Positions 17,492 through 25,657 of a DNA stretch of 64,000 bases are shown in pieces. The DNA comes from Desulfomicrobium apsheronum. Its GTDB lineage: Bacteria > Desulfobacterota > Desulfovibrionia > Desulfovibrionales > Desulfomicrobiaceae. A model generated the notes under the pieces. That model saw nothing but the letters and a program-made list of their open reading frames with translations. It was not told the DNA's origin and ran no database searches. The translations under genes and the position numbers were made by a program. The stretch lies in the NCBI RefSeq assembly GCF_900114115.1, contig NZ_FORX01000002.1:313004-377003 (forward strand), given 5' to 3'. Every line of letters begins with the position of its first letter. Within the stretch, counting starts at the first letter, position 1.

Positions 17492-19099
17492 TTAGCCGAG
17501 GATGGCTTTCAGGTCTTCGTCCGGAGTGGTCAGCGGCTTGATGTCGAAGTTGTCGACCAGCACGCCAAGGACCGTCGGGGTGATGAAGGCCGGAAGCGTG
17601 GGCCCGAGGCGGATGCCCTTGATGCCGAGGGACAGAAGGGTCAGCAGGATGGCCACGGCCTTCTGTTCGTACCAGGACAGAACCATGGACAGAGGCAGGT
17701 CGTTCACGCCGCAGCCGAAGGCGTTCGCCAGAGCGGAGGCTATCTGGATGGCCGAGTAGGCGTCGTTGCACTGGCCGATGTCCAAGAGGCGCGGAATGCC
17801 GCCGATGTCACCGAGCTTTTTGTCGAAGAAGCGGAACTTGCCGCAGGCCAGGGTCAGCACGATGCAGTCGGTGGGGACCTTTTCCACGAACTCCGTGTAG
17901 TAGTTGCGGCCGGGCTTGGCGCCGTCGCAACCGGCGACCAGGAAGAAGTGGCGGATGTCGCCGCTCTTGACCGCCGCGATGACCTTGTCGGCAACGCCGA
18001 GGACCGCATTGCGTGCAAAGCCGGTCAGCACGCTGCCCTTGTCCTCGTCGGCCGTGAAGCCGGGCATTTCAAGAGCCTTCTCGATGACCTTGGAGAAATC
18101 CTTGCCGACGTGGGTCACGCCGGGCCAGCCCACCAGGCCGGTGGTGAAGATGTTGCCCTTGTAGGACTCGACCGGCTTCTGGATGCAGTTGGTGGTCATC
18201 AGGATCGAGCCGGGGAATTCGGAGAACTCCTTCTGCTGGTTCTGCCAGGCCGTGCCGTAGTGACCGTGGAAATGCGGGTGCTTTTTGAGCTCCGGGTATC
18301 CGTGGCAGGGCAGCATTTCGCCGTGGGTGTAGATGTTGATGCCCTTGCCTGCGGTCTGTTCCAGCAGCATGCCGAGATCCTTCAGGTCGTGGCCGGAGAC
18401 CAGAATGGCCTTGCCTTGCCTTGCTCCAAGCGGGACTTCGGTCGGGACCGGGTGGCCGTAGGAGCCGGTGTTGGCGGCGTCGAGAAGTTCCATGGCCTTC
18501 AGGTTGATCTGGCCGCATTCCAGGCACAGTCCGACCAGCTCGTCCACGCCCAGGCTTTCCAGGCTCTTGACCAGGGCGCGCTGCACGAATTCGTACACGC
18601 TCTCGTCTTCCTGTCCGAGAATGGCGGCATGATCCGCGTAGGCGGCCACGCCCTTGAGGCCGTAGATGAGGATCTGCTTGAGGGAGCGCAGGTCTTCGTG
18701 TGCTTCCAGTGCTTCGGAGATGCCATGCTGTTCACCCTGCGCGACCAGGCCTTCCAGGGTCGCGGCCGGGGTGAAGGTGGCGGCGGGGCTGTCCACGGTC
18801 ACGCCGGTCCTGGCCTTGATGGCTTCACGGTGGGCGACGGCTTCATTTATGAGGACCTGGAAACGGGCCGGATCGAAGTCCACGTTGGTCAGGGTCGAGA
18901 AGACGCCTTCGTTGATGAAGCGGTTCACGGCCGCATCGGATACGCCCTTGGCCCTGGCCTGTTCGGTAATCTGGGAGAGTCCCTGAAGAGCGAAAATGAG
19001 AAGATCCTGCAAGGCCGCGACTTCGGGCTGCTTGCCGCAAACGCCGACCTTGGTGCATCCGGTTCCTTTGGCGGTCTGTTCACACTGGTTGCAAAACAT
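17492..19099 (-). CDS. hcp: Hybrid cluster protein (hydroxylamine reductase)
   Basis: A 535-residue cytoplasmic Fe-S protein (E. coli Hcp 550). Hcp was long described as a hydroxylamine reductase and is now mainly viewed as a high-affinity NO reductase in anaerobes. The N-terminal class I motif C-x2-C-x8-C-x5-C (Cys 3, 6, 15, 21) ligates a [4Fe-4S] cluster. Hybrid-cluster ligand regions include CLECGQIN, SGHDLKD, HGEMLPCHGYPELK, TTNCIQKP, VAGCDGAKPGRNY and LACGKFRF. The ATG at 19099 has GGAGG eight bases upstream. It is divergent from a flavoprotein/ferredoxin pair across an FNR-type box and has its own terminator. Confidence 0.96.
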   Translation of the reverse strand: MFCNQCEQTAKGTGCTKVGVCGKQPEVAALQDLLIFALQGLSQITEQARAKGVSDAAVNRFINEGVFSTLTNVDFDPARFQVLINEAVAHREAIKARTGVTVDSPAATFTPAATLEGLVAQGEQHGISEALEAHEDLRSLKQILIYGLKGVAAYADHAAILGQEDESVYEFVQRALVKSLESLGVDELVGLCLECGQINLKAMELLDAANTGSYGHPVPTEVPLGARQGKAILVSGHDLKDLGMLLEQTAGKGINIYTHGEMLPCHGYPELKKHPHFHGHYGTAWQNQQKEFSEFPGSILMTTNCIQKPVESYKGNIFTTGLVGWPGVTHVGKDFSKVIEKALEMPGFTADEDKGSVLTGFARNAVLGVADKVIAAVKSGDIRHFFLVAGCDGAKPGRNYYTEFVEKVPTDCIVLTLACGKFRFFDKKLGDIGGIPRLLDIGQCNDAYSAIQIASALANAFGCGVNDLPLSMVLSWYEQKAVAILLTLLSLGIKGIRLGPTLPAFITPTVLGVLVDNFDIKPLTTPDEDLKAILG

Positions 19100-19176
19100 G
19101 AGGGGTAGCCTCCATTGTTGGGTGTTGTTGTCGTTTCCGTTGAGAAGGGGTTTAAAGGGAAGCGGGCGTGCGAGCT

Positions 19177-19190
19177 TTGATTCAGATCAA
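19177..19190. promoter_or_regulatory. Perfect FNR/CRP-family box TTGAT-N4-ATCAA
   Basis: TTGAT (19177-19181), TCAG, ATCAA (19186-19190) is an exact match to the FNR consensus and lies in the 213-base hcp/flavoprotein divergent region. A -10-like TTTAAA (19151-19156) on the hcp strand would put the box about 40 bases upstream of a start near 19144, the usual class II activation distance. A second symmetrical element, TTGAC-N6-GTCA, is at 19249-19263. In Desulfovibrio-type bacteria the FNR-family regulator HcpR controls hcp; assignment here is inference. Confidence 0.75.
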
Positions 19191-19312
19191 AAAAACGAGA
19201 CTTTTACCGGGCGTGACGACCGCCGCCTTTGTGAACGATTGCTCTATCTTGACAAAGGCGTCACGCCGGAGGAGACGATGCGGATACGGTCATAAACGAT
19301 AATGGAGTGCCC

Positions 19313-20389
19313 ATGGACCCGATGAATTTCAATTTTCTGTGTTCCGAACCGGCCGCGCCCGTTGGTCGCAGCGTCGGAATCATCGGCGCGGGCCCCTCCG
19401 GTCTGGCCGCCACGGGCTACCTGTCCTGCCTGGGCTACCAGGTCGAGGTTTACGACAAACTGCCAAAGCCCGGCGGGCTCATGCTTTTCGGCATCCCCGG
19501 CCACCGCATCCCCAAGGAGCGCATTGATCTCGGAGCGCGCAACCTTGAGAGAAAGGCCGGCGTCATCTTCCATACCCACACCAAGATCTGCTGCAGCGGA
19601 CCTCTGCATGACGAGGAGGGGGATCATTTCTGCCGCGAGATCCTGGGTTTCGGGGACATGGTCAAAAAGCACGACGCCATCATGATCTGCACCGGCTCCT
19701 GGCGCTCGCGCAAACTGGGCATCCCCGGCGAGACCTTGCCCGGAGTCTTTTCGGGCCTTGAATTTCTGTTTCCCATCCGCGCCGTCAAATACAGTGCGCC
19801 CAATGTGAAGCTGCCGGACGTGGCGGGCAAGACCGTGGCCGTCATCGGTGCCGGGCATTCGGCCGTTGATGTGGCGCACAGTGCGGTTCATCTTGGCGCG
19901 GCCAAGGTGTACCACATCTACCGGCGCACGAGTCGTGAAGCGCCGTGCGGAGCTTTCGAGATTGAGCAGCTGCGCAAGATGGGCGTGGAGTGGCTGGACC
20001 GCACCACGCCGCTTCGGGTCCTGGGCGGTGGCAAGGTCGAGGGCTTGGAAATTTCCCGGCCCGGAGCGGGCGAGGCGGAGGTCTCGGTCCTGCCCGTGGA
20101 TCTGGTGGTCGCCGCCATCGGCGAGACGGCCACGCCGCCTTTTGCCAAGGAGCTGGGCCTTGAAAACGTGCGCAAGGGCGAGGTGCGCTGGCTGCACATG
20201 ACCGCCATCGAGAACGTGTTCGTGGCCGGCGACGCCCTGAGCGGTCCGAGCAAGATCGGCAAGGCGGTTTACAGCGGACTGCGCGCGGCCCGCTCCCTGG
20301 CCAACTGGCTGGACCTCAAGGCCCAGGACAGGCTCGACGCCTACGACTACAACGACCTCGTGACCAACGAAGCGGGATTCAGGAGCTGA
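19313..20389 (+). CDS. FAD/NAD(P)-dependent oxidoreductase, GltD-like, linked to hcp
   Basis: A 358-residue flavoprotein resembling the small subunit of glutamate synthase and related pyridine nucleotide-disulfide oxidoreductases. The FAD fold GIIGAGPSGLAATGYL is near the N-terminus, KPGGLMLFGIP follows, and the second nucleotide fold is VAVIGAGHSAVDVA. ENVFVAGDA closes the FAD site. It lacks the N-terminal cluster domain of GltD, and the next gene encodes a separate Fe-S protein that may take that role. GGAG at 19304-19307 supports ATG 19313. One base separates it from the ferredoxin gene. Likely electron donor module for Hcp (inference from the divergent arrangement). Confidence 0.85.
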   Translation: MDPMNFNFLCSEPAAPVGRSVGIIGAGPSGLAATGYLSCLGYQVEVYDKLPKPGGLMLFGIPGHRIPKERIDLGARNLERKAGVIFHTHTKICCSGPLHDEEGDHFCREILGFGDMVKKHDAIMICTGSWRSRKLGIPGETLPGVFSGLEFLFPIRAVKYSAPNVKLPDVAGKTVAVIGAGHSAVDVAHSAVHLGAAKVYHIYRRTSREAPCGAFEIEQLRKMGVEWLDRTTPLRVLGGGKVEGLEISRPGAGEAEVSVLPVDLVVAAIGETATPPFAKELGLENVRKGEVRWLHMTAIENVFVAGDALSGPSKIGKAVYSGLRAARSLANWLDLKAQDRLDAYDYNDLVTNEAGFRS

Positions 20390-20390
20390 C

Positions 20391-20891
20391 ATGAGCGGGC
20401 AGAAGACACTTTATATCGACTACAGCCTGTGCATCGGCTGCGAAACCTGCGAATATGTATGCCGCTTCACCAACGACACCTCGCGCATTCACATGACCCG
20501 CACCATCGACGGGGTCATGGTGCCGCTTTACTGCCAGCATTGCGAAAACCCCAAGTGCGCCAATGCCTGTCCGCGCGGGGCGCTGAAGCGGGACAAGGAC
20601 GGCGCGATCATCCTGCAATCCATGCTTTGCCGGGGCTGTCAGACCAAGAACTGTATCCTGGCCTGTCCGCACAGCGCCATGTTCGAGACCGATCGCGGGG
20701 TCATGGTCGCCAAGTGCGACATGTGCGCCCAGCGCCGTCAGGTCGGCATGGGCCCGGCCTGCGTCGAGATGTGCCCGTGCGCGGCCATCCGCTACGTGGA
20801 TCGCGACGAGATACCGGCCCTGGAGACGGAGAAGTCCAAACTGGCGCACCAGAAGGTCCTTGATCATTTGAAGCTGCCGGGAAAAGAATGA
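20391..20891 (+). CDS. 4Fe-4S dicluster ferredoxin-like electron transfer protein
   Basis: A 166-residue HycB/DmsB-like protein with about four [4Fe-4S] cysteine groups: CIGCETCEYVC, CQHCENPKCANACP, CRGCQTKNCILACP and CDMCAQRRQ...CVEMCPC. Such proteins pass electrons between a flavoprotein and a terminal enzyme. The ATG at 20391 follows the flavoprotein stop by one base, so they are co-translated. Context suggests an electron carrier for hybrid cluster protein. It lacks a signal peptide and is cytoplasmic. The final 25 residues are a charged tail without cysteines. Confidence 0.9.
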   Translation: MSGQKTLYIDYSLCIGCETCEYVCRFTNDTSRIHMTRTIDGVMVPLYCQHCENPKCANACPRGALKRDKDGAIILQSMLCRGCQTKNCILACPHSAMFETDRGVMVAKCDMCAQRRQVGMGPACVEMCPCAAIRYVDRDEIPALETEKSKLAHQKVLDHLKLPGKE

Positions 20892-21202
20892 AACAAGCCC
20901 CCTGCTCGGCGCGGGGCCTGGAAGAGACAGAGGCTGGAAGAGATTCCGGCCTTTGTCGTTTTTATGAGTGTTCCCGTGATGACATCACGTGGCCGTGTCG
21001 TGGGGAGGCGTTGTTTTGAATGAGGCATTCATTTTGCTAAAGCCCGCCGTTGATCAATCTATTCCATGACTTCCAGAACTATTCGGCAATTTTTTGCACA
21101 GCCGTTTCTGCACAATTGTCCAAGTGCAATGCACTTGACCATGCGGCCTTTTCGGGATTCAGGACCGGGTCGCAACATTTCATGATTTTTACGAGGTATC
21201 CC
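20892..21202. other. Intergenic region with a 17-bp palindrome
   Basis: The gap between the ferredoxin-like gene and the NapH-like gene holds no convincing gene. CAAGTGCA (21121-21128), A, TGCACTTG (21130-21137) is a near-perfect inverted repeat 65 bases before the next start codon and looks like an operator. TTGATCAA at 21051-21058 is also symmetrical. An imperfect GCCCC/GGGGC hairpin follows the ferredoxin stop, without a T run. Confidence 0.6.
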
Positions 21203-22180
21203 GTGCGTTTCTCCCTGCCGTCACCCGCGTTGTTCCAACGCCTGATCCAATCGGCATTTCTGATTTTTTGTCTCTACTCAGGCTGGAGATTTCATGGCTT
21301 CGTGCTGTGGATGACAGGGCAGAGTGAAATTCAGGTGCCCAGGCCGCCGTCTGTCGAAGCCTTCTTGCCCATCGCGGCGCTGATGGGGCTGCGCCGTTTG
21401 ATCGAAAGCGGGTTGTGGGACGTGGTCCATCCGGCGGGACTGGCCATTTTTCTTGCGGCCCTGGGCATGGCACTGCTCCTGCGCAAGGGCTTTTGTGGCT
21501 ACATCTGCCCGGTGGGACTTGTGTCCGGCCTGCTCAACCGTCTGGGCAGGGCGCTGAAATTGTCCAGGGTGCCCGGCCGAGGGATCGACATCCTGCTGTC
21601 CGCGCCCAAATATGTGCTGTTGGCTTTCTTTCTGTACACGGTTTTCGTGGGCATGGATTTGCGGGCCGTGGAGCAGTTCGCGTCGAGCCCGTACAACTTT
21701 GTGGTCGATGCGCGCATGCTGGGCTTTTTTCTGGAGCCGTCGGCGCTGACCCTCATGATCCTGGCCGGACTGGCCGCGCTTGGAGTATTTCTGCGCAGCG
21801 CATGGTGCCGCTATCTCTGCCCCTATGGCGCACTGCTCGGCCTGCTGAGCTGGATCGGTCCCGTGCGCATCCGCCGCGACAAGGACGCCTGTGTCCAGTG
21901 CGGCCGGTGCAGCGCCTCATGTCCCGGCGGCATTGCGGTGCATCTGAAGGCGGACGTGCGCAGTCCGGAATGCGTGGGCTGCATGCGTTGCCAATCCGTA
22001 TGTCCGGTGCCAGGATGCGTGACGCTGCGAGCCGGGGGCAGGGAAGTGCCGTTCTGGAGCATTGGATTTGGATGTGTGCTTCTGCTGCTTGCGGCCTGGC
22101 TCCTGGCCGACTCCCAGGACCTTTGGCATCAGAATCTGCCCGAAGACATGCTGCGCATGCTGTATCGCCAGGCGTTCTGA
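21203..22180 (+). CDS. NapH/CcoG-like membrane ferredoxin (4Fe-4S binding)
   Basis: A 325-residue polytopic protein with the paired motifs CGYICPVG and CRYLCPYG typical of NapH, NosR-C and RdxA/CcoG electron transfer proteins, and about four to five membrane spans. A C-terminal cytoplasmic domain has two cluster motifs (CVQCGRCSASCPGG and CVGCMRCQSVCP), then a last span. Such proteins usually move quinol or ferredoxin electrons toward periplasmic reductases. The partner enzyme is not in the window. GTG 21203 is chosen for GAGG at 21193-21196; ATG 21182 or earlier starts are possible. The end meets leftward rsgA after 11 bases. Confidence 0.82.
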   Translation: MRFSLPSPALFQRLIQSAFLIFCLYSGWRFHGFVLWMTGQSEIQVPRPPSVEAFLPIAALMGLRRLIESGLWDVVHPAGLAIFLAALGMALLLRKGFCGYICPVGLVSGLLNRLGRALKLSRVPGRGIDILLSAPKYVLLAFFLYTVFVGMDLRAVEQFASSPYNFVVDARMLGFFLEPSALTLMILAGLAALGVFLRSAWCRYLCPYGALLGLLSWIGPVRIRRDKDACVQCGRCSASCPGGIAVHLKADVRSPECVGCMRCQSVCPVPGCVTLRAGGREVPFWSIGFGCVLLLLAAWLLADSQDLWHQNLPEDMLRMLYRQAF

Positions 22181-22191
22181 AAAAATGCCGT

Positions 22192-23241
22192 TTAGCCCTT
22201 CATCCCTTTTTTCACCGATTTTACGAGTTTTCCAAAGGACTTGTCTTTCTTTCGCTTGTCCAGCGAAGACATCTCAAAGTATTCCGCTTCCTTTTTGAGC
22301 TTGAGGTAATTGGCATAGCGCTCTTCCTGCAAGTCTCCGCGCTGAATGGCAGCGCGGACGGCGCAGCCGGGCTCGTGCCGGTGCGTACAGTCCGCGTACC
22401 GGCAGGCAGAGGTCAGGGCAGCCATCTCCCCGAATCCCGCGTCGATGCCGTCTCCGGTCCCGAGGACGCCCAGTTCGCGCATGCCGGGCGTGTCGATCAG
22501 CATGGCCCCGCTGTCGAGCAGGATTAGCTGGCGGCGGGTGGTGGTATGGACGCCCTCGCCCGAGTCGCTGACGGTCCGGGTCACGAAGGCGTCCCGGCCC
22601 AGGAGGCGGTTGACGATCGTCGTCTTGCCCACGCCGGAGGAGCCGAGCAGGCAGCAGGTTTTTCCCGGCTCCATGGCCGCGCGCAGTTCCTCGTACCCGG
22701 CGCCGGTCACGCTGCTGACCTCCATGACCCGGGCTGTGGTCACGTCGGCCACGAGGGCGCGCTTGCGCTGCAGTTCCTCCGGGCCGGGCAGGTCCGTCTT
22801 GGTCAGCAGGACGACCGGTTTGACCCCGCCGTCGGCGGCCATGACCAGGTAGCGTTCCAGGCGGTTGGCGTTGAAGTCGAAATGGCAGGCCTGGATGATG
22901 AAGGCAGTATCCACGTTGGCCGCGATCATCTGCTCCGCGGCGCCCTCGCCCGCAGCCCTGCGCCGCAGGAAGGTCCTGCGCGGCAGAACTTGGTGGATGA
23001 TGGCCGCCCGGCCGTGGTCGTAACACTGCACCGCCACCCAGTCCCCGACGCAGGGCAGGTCCACCGCCCGTTCGGTATGGAACGAGAGCTTTCCGCTCAG
23101 CTCCGCCGGAATCTCGTCCGACGCGTGGCGGACGCGGCAGGAGCCACGGTCAACGGCGCAGACGCGGGCCAGGGTGAGGCCATCCACGTCGTTGGCCCGG
23201 GCCGCGAACCAGGGGTCGAAACCAAGTTGGCTCAGGTTCAT
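22192..23241 (-). CDS. rsgA: Small ribosomal subunit biogenesis GTPase RsgA
   Basis: A 349-residue circularly permuted GTPase aiding late 30S maturation. The domain order is an N-terminal OB fold, the G domain with permuted motifs TKTD (G4), SSVTG (G5), GSSGVGKTTIVN (G1) and DTPGMRELG (G3), and a C-terminal zinc knuckle CRYADCTHRHEPGC. A Lys-rich tail ends the protein. The ATG at 23241 follows GGTGAG; the GTG at 23253 overlapping the upstream stop is the alternative. It is downstream of and probably coupled to the methyltransferase gene. Confidence 0.93.
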   Translation of the reverse strand: MNLSQLGFDPWFAARANDVDGLTLARVCAVDRGSCRVRHASDEIPAELSGKLSFHTERAVDLPCVGDWVAVQCYDHGRAAIIHQVLPRRTFLRRRAAGEGAAEQMIAANVDTAFIIQACHFDFNANRLERYLVMAADGGVKPVVLLTKTDLPGPEELQRKRALVADVTTARVMEVSSVTGAGYEELRAAMEPGKTCCLLGSSGVGKTTIVNRLLGRDAFVTRTVSDSGEGVHTTTRRQLILLDSGAMLIDTPGMRELGVLGTGDGIDAGFGEMAALTSACRYADCTHRHEPGCAVRAAIQRGDLQEERYANYLKLKKEAEYFEMSSLDKRKKDKSFGKLVKSVKKGMKG

Positions 23242-23249
23242 GTCCGGTC

Positions 23250-23960
23250 TCACCAGGCTAACTTTTCGCCGATAAGCCCGTGGGTGGCGAAATACCTGCC
23301 GCCCTCCATGTCCATCATGACCACGTCGGTCTTGGCGTGTTCATTGTCGCTCTCAAGCCATTCGTTCCAGGCCTGCTCGTGGCACCGCATGTCGAAGGCG
23401 TGCCGGACGGTCAGACCCGTGCATTGCAGCCACAGCTCCCTCCACCATGACAGGGTGCAGAAGTTCATGCCGTCCACCCAGTAGGGGCGCAGGTCGTCCG
23501 GGATGCGCTCGAAGGGCCGCCGCAAGCCGGGGATGCCGACCACGAGAAATCCGCCGGGTCTGAGCAGCGGGAGCAGGTGCGCGCTCAGATAGGCCGAGTC
23601 CGCAGCGAAGTAGTGCCAGGCGTCGATGCTGACCACGGCGTCGAAGGACTCCGGCTCGAAGGGCAGGGCGCGGGCCTCGCAGTGCACGGCCGTGACGCGG
23701 TCCGCCAGACCCGCCTCGGCGAAGCGCCGGGCGTTGTCCTCGGCTGGGATCCACAGGTCGGCGGCGGTCACGGTGCAGCCGTAGCCCTTGGCCAGGGCCA
23801 TGGAGGTCAGCCCCATGCCGCAGCCCAGGTCGAGCACGCGGGCCCCGGGCGGTAGATCGACGCGGGCGAGCAACTCGTCCAGGATGCGCAGGCAGCTCGG
23901 CCCCATCATGGTCTGGAGCTGATATTCGCGGGTAAAGAGTGTGGTCGAGTCAAGGGTCAT
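23250..23960 (-). CDS. SAM-dependent methyltransferase, class I
   Basis: A 236-residue cytoplasmic methyltransferase with the Rossmann SAM-binding motif VLDLGCGMGLTSMAL, acidic post-motif AADLW, and FDAVVSIDAWHYF followed by LLRPGGFLVVGIPG. The substrate is not recognisable; it resembles small-molecule (UbiE/MenG-type) methyltransferases. The ATG at 23960 has GGAGA upstream. It lies directly upstream of rsgA with overlapping ends, and a terminator separates it from the small HTH gene on its other side. Confidence 0.85.
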   Translation of the reverse strand: MTLDSTTLFTREYQLQTMMGPSCLRILDELLARVDLPPGARVLDLGCGMGLTSMALAKGYGCTVTAADLWIPAEDNARRFAEAGLADRVTAVHCEARALPFEPESFDAVVSIDAWHYFAADSAYLSAHLLPLLRPGGFLVVGIPGLRRPFERIPDDLRPYWVDGMNFCTLSWWRELWLQCTGLTVRHAFDMRCHEQAWNEWLESDNEHAKTDVVMMDMEGGRYFATHGLIGEKLAW

Positions 23961-24039
23961 GTCTGTTTCTCCGTGTTTGTTTCGTGAGCCAGTACACGGA
24001 TTCGAGGTGTCCGTCCCGCCCCGGGACGGCTGTGAAACG

Positions 24040-24070
24040 AAAAAGCGCCACGGGACTGGCCCATGGCGCT
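24040..24070 (-). terminator. Terminator of the small HTH gene
   Basis: On the minus strand AGCGCCA and TGGCGCT (24064-24070 and 24044-24050) form a hairpin followed by TTTTT (24040-24044 as A on plus). It begins immediately after the stop of the 91-residue HTH gene, making that gene a separate transcription unit. A further hairpin, CCGTCCC...GGGACGG, is at 24011-24029. Confidence 0.8.
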
Positions 24071-24074
24071 GTGT

Positions 24075-24350
24075 TCACCTTCCGGCGGTTGGTGCGCGGA
24101 GTATTTTGGCGATGGTCTTGGGCGAGAGGTAGAACTGCTCGGCCAGTTCCCGCACGCCCATGCCCCGGTCGTGCCGGGCGTGGATCTCGCGGTTTCTGGC
24201 TCTGATGTTCGCGCGCGTCTGCGTGCGCTCCCCCCAGGCCTGCCTGCGGTCATCCCGGCGCGGGATGTACACGCACTGGCCATCGATATACTTCTGCACT
24301 GCCTCCAGAACGGTTCTCGGCAAGACTTCCGTGGCGTTGGTGTAGCCCAT
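24075..24350 (-). CDS. Small HTH protein, CD3324/Mor-like family
   Basis: A 91-residue protein whose layout matches CD3324-type proteins related to the Mor/C phage activator family. The N-terminal half (VLPRTVLEAVQKYIDGQCVYIP) is the short dimerisation-like segment; the C-terminal half carries a helix-turn-helix, RGMGVRELAEQFYLSPKTIAKIL. It is probably a DNA-binding regulator with an unknown target. The ATG at 24350 has GAGGAG upstream. It has its own terminator and a long palindrome-rich leader; no phage gene is adjacent. Confidence 0.78.
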   Translation of the reverse strand: MGYTNATEVLPRTVLEAVQKYIDGQCVYIPRRDDRRQAWGERTQTRANIRARNREIHARHDRGMGVRELAEQFYLSPKTIAKILRAPTAGR

Positions 24351-24722
24351 GATGCTCCTCCTCGTGATGTATCAATTGAGGACGGGGCAGGGGCCACGGA
24401 CCCGGTCAGATCACCGGGCGTCGCCCCTGCGGAGCGTGCCGACAAAATCCAGTACTGCGCTGAACATCCAGACTCCGGGGTTGAGGGTTGTTGATGGGGT
24501 CTTGTGCTTGAGGCCGGACTTGGCATAGCTCGGGAAGGGAAAGTTGTCACCTCTTGGCGGTGAGGCTCCGTGGTGGGTTGATAAGAGACAAAATAGAGTC
24601 TCTTTTTTTCAGAAAATGCCTCGAAAAGACATTATTTTATCTCATGAATGATGTCCTTGTTTTTTAATCGAGACAACCTGTCTCTTGAAAACGTTCGAAT
24701 TTCGCCATGACTGTATCATGTT
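24351..24722. other. Gene-free region with GAGACA palindromes and an orphan terminator
   Basis: No gene is supported here. AGAGAC (24584-24589) and GTCTCT (24598-24603) followed by T7 resemble a plus-strand terminator although no plus-strand gene precedes it. GAGACA (24670-24675), ACC, TGTCTC (24679-24684) is a perfect inverted repeat using the same GAGACA word. The stretch 24590-24670 is AT-rich. It also contains the promoter side of the small HTH gene. Confidence 0.55.
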
Positions 24723-24758
24723 CAAGGGGCGCGGCCGAAGATTCGGCCGCGCCCCTTG
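24723..24758 (-). terminator. Long GC hairpin after the SPFH gene
   Basis: CAAGGGGCGCGGCCGA (24723-24738) and TCGGCCGCGCCCCTTG (24743-24758) form a 16-bp stem, 29 bases past the SPFH stop. There is no T tract on the minus strand, so it may be a Rho-assisted terminator or 3' stabiliser. Confidence 0.6.
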
Positions 24759-24787
24759 ATGTGGTGTGGAGGACGGGCGGGCGCCAG

Positions 24788-25648
24788 CTATTTGCCCAGC
24801 GTGCCCATGATGCCGCGTACGGCCGCGGGCAGATCGGCAGGGAGGACGACGACCTTGGAGTTGTTGTTCTCGGCCATCTTGCGCATGGCGTCCACGTAGC
24901 GTTGGCCAAGCAGGAAGACCAGCGGCAGTTCGCCGCCCTTTGTCGCTTCGGCGACCTTGGCGATGGCTTCCCGGTCGGCTTCGGCCAGCACGACCTTGGC
25001 TTCGGCGTCGCGGCGTGATGCTTCCAGGCGGCCGTCGGCCTGCAGAATGGCCGCCGATTTGTCGCCCTCGGCCCTGGTCACGGTGGCGCGTCTGGCGCGC
25101 TCGGCGGCGGCCTGTTCTTCCATGGCATGCTGCATGGTGTCCGACGGGTTGATATCCTGAATTTCCACGGTCTTGAGCATGATGCCCCAGTCCGAGATGT
25201 CATCGGAGATGGTTTCCTTGAGTCTGGCCTTGATCCTGTCCCGGGAGGACAGGGCGTCGTCCAGGTCCATCTCGCCGACGATGGATCTGAGCGAGGTCTG
25301 GACCAGGGTCTGGATGGCCATGCGGTAGTCTTCGACGCCGTACACGGCCTTTTCCGGGGACACGATGTTGATGTAGGCCACGGCGTTGGTGATGATGACC
25401 GCGTTGTCGCGGGTGATGACCTCCTGGGAGGGGATGTCCATGACGATATCTTTGGTGGTCACCTTGTAGGCCACTGTGTCCATGTAAGGAATGATGATGT
25501 TCAGGCCCGGGGCCAGGGTGCTGTGGTACTTGCCCAGGCGCTGGATCACGAACTTGAAGCCCTGGGGCACGATGCGCACCCCCATGCTGATGGTGATGAT
25601 GACCAAGAGAAGCAGGAATGCGACGACGATAAGTCCTGGACTGAACAT
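24788..25648 (-). CDS. SPFH/Band 7 (stomatin/QmcA-like) membrane protein
   Basis: A 286-residue protein with one N-terminal membrane helix (about 4-24), the Band 7 domain (IVPQGFKFVIQRLGKYHSTLAPGLNIIIP) and a C-terminal Ala/Glu-rich coiled coil rich in EEQAAAERARRATVTRAEGDK-type helix. Family members form large membrane rings and organise membrane domains or proteases. GTP- or protease motifs are absent. AGGAG precedes the ATG at 25648. It follows nfeD by nine bases, the standard NfeD-stomatin pairing. Confidence 0.92.
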   Translation of the reverse strand: MFSPGLIVVAFLLLLVIITISMGVRIVPQGFKFVIQRLGKYHSTLAPGLNIIIPYMDTVAYKVTTKDIVMDIPSQEVITRDNAVIITNAVAYINIVSPEKAVYGVEDYRMAIQTLVQTSLRSIVGEMDLDDALSSRDRIKARLKETISDDISDWGIMLKTVEIQDINPSDTMQHAMEEQAAAERARRATVTRAEGDKSAAILQADGRLEASRRDAEAKVVLAEADREAIAKVAEATKGGELPLVFLLGQRYVDAMRKMAENNNSKVVVLPADLPAAVRGIMGTLGK

Positions 25649-25657
25649 GGGGATCTC

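Noticed and set aside
24664-24909. An 81-residue leftward frame overlapping the SPFH gene end
   Set aside because: It is the SPFH gene's C-terminal coding sequence read in another frame plus its terminator hairpin.
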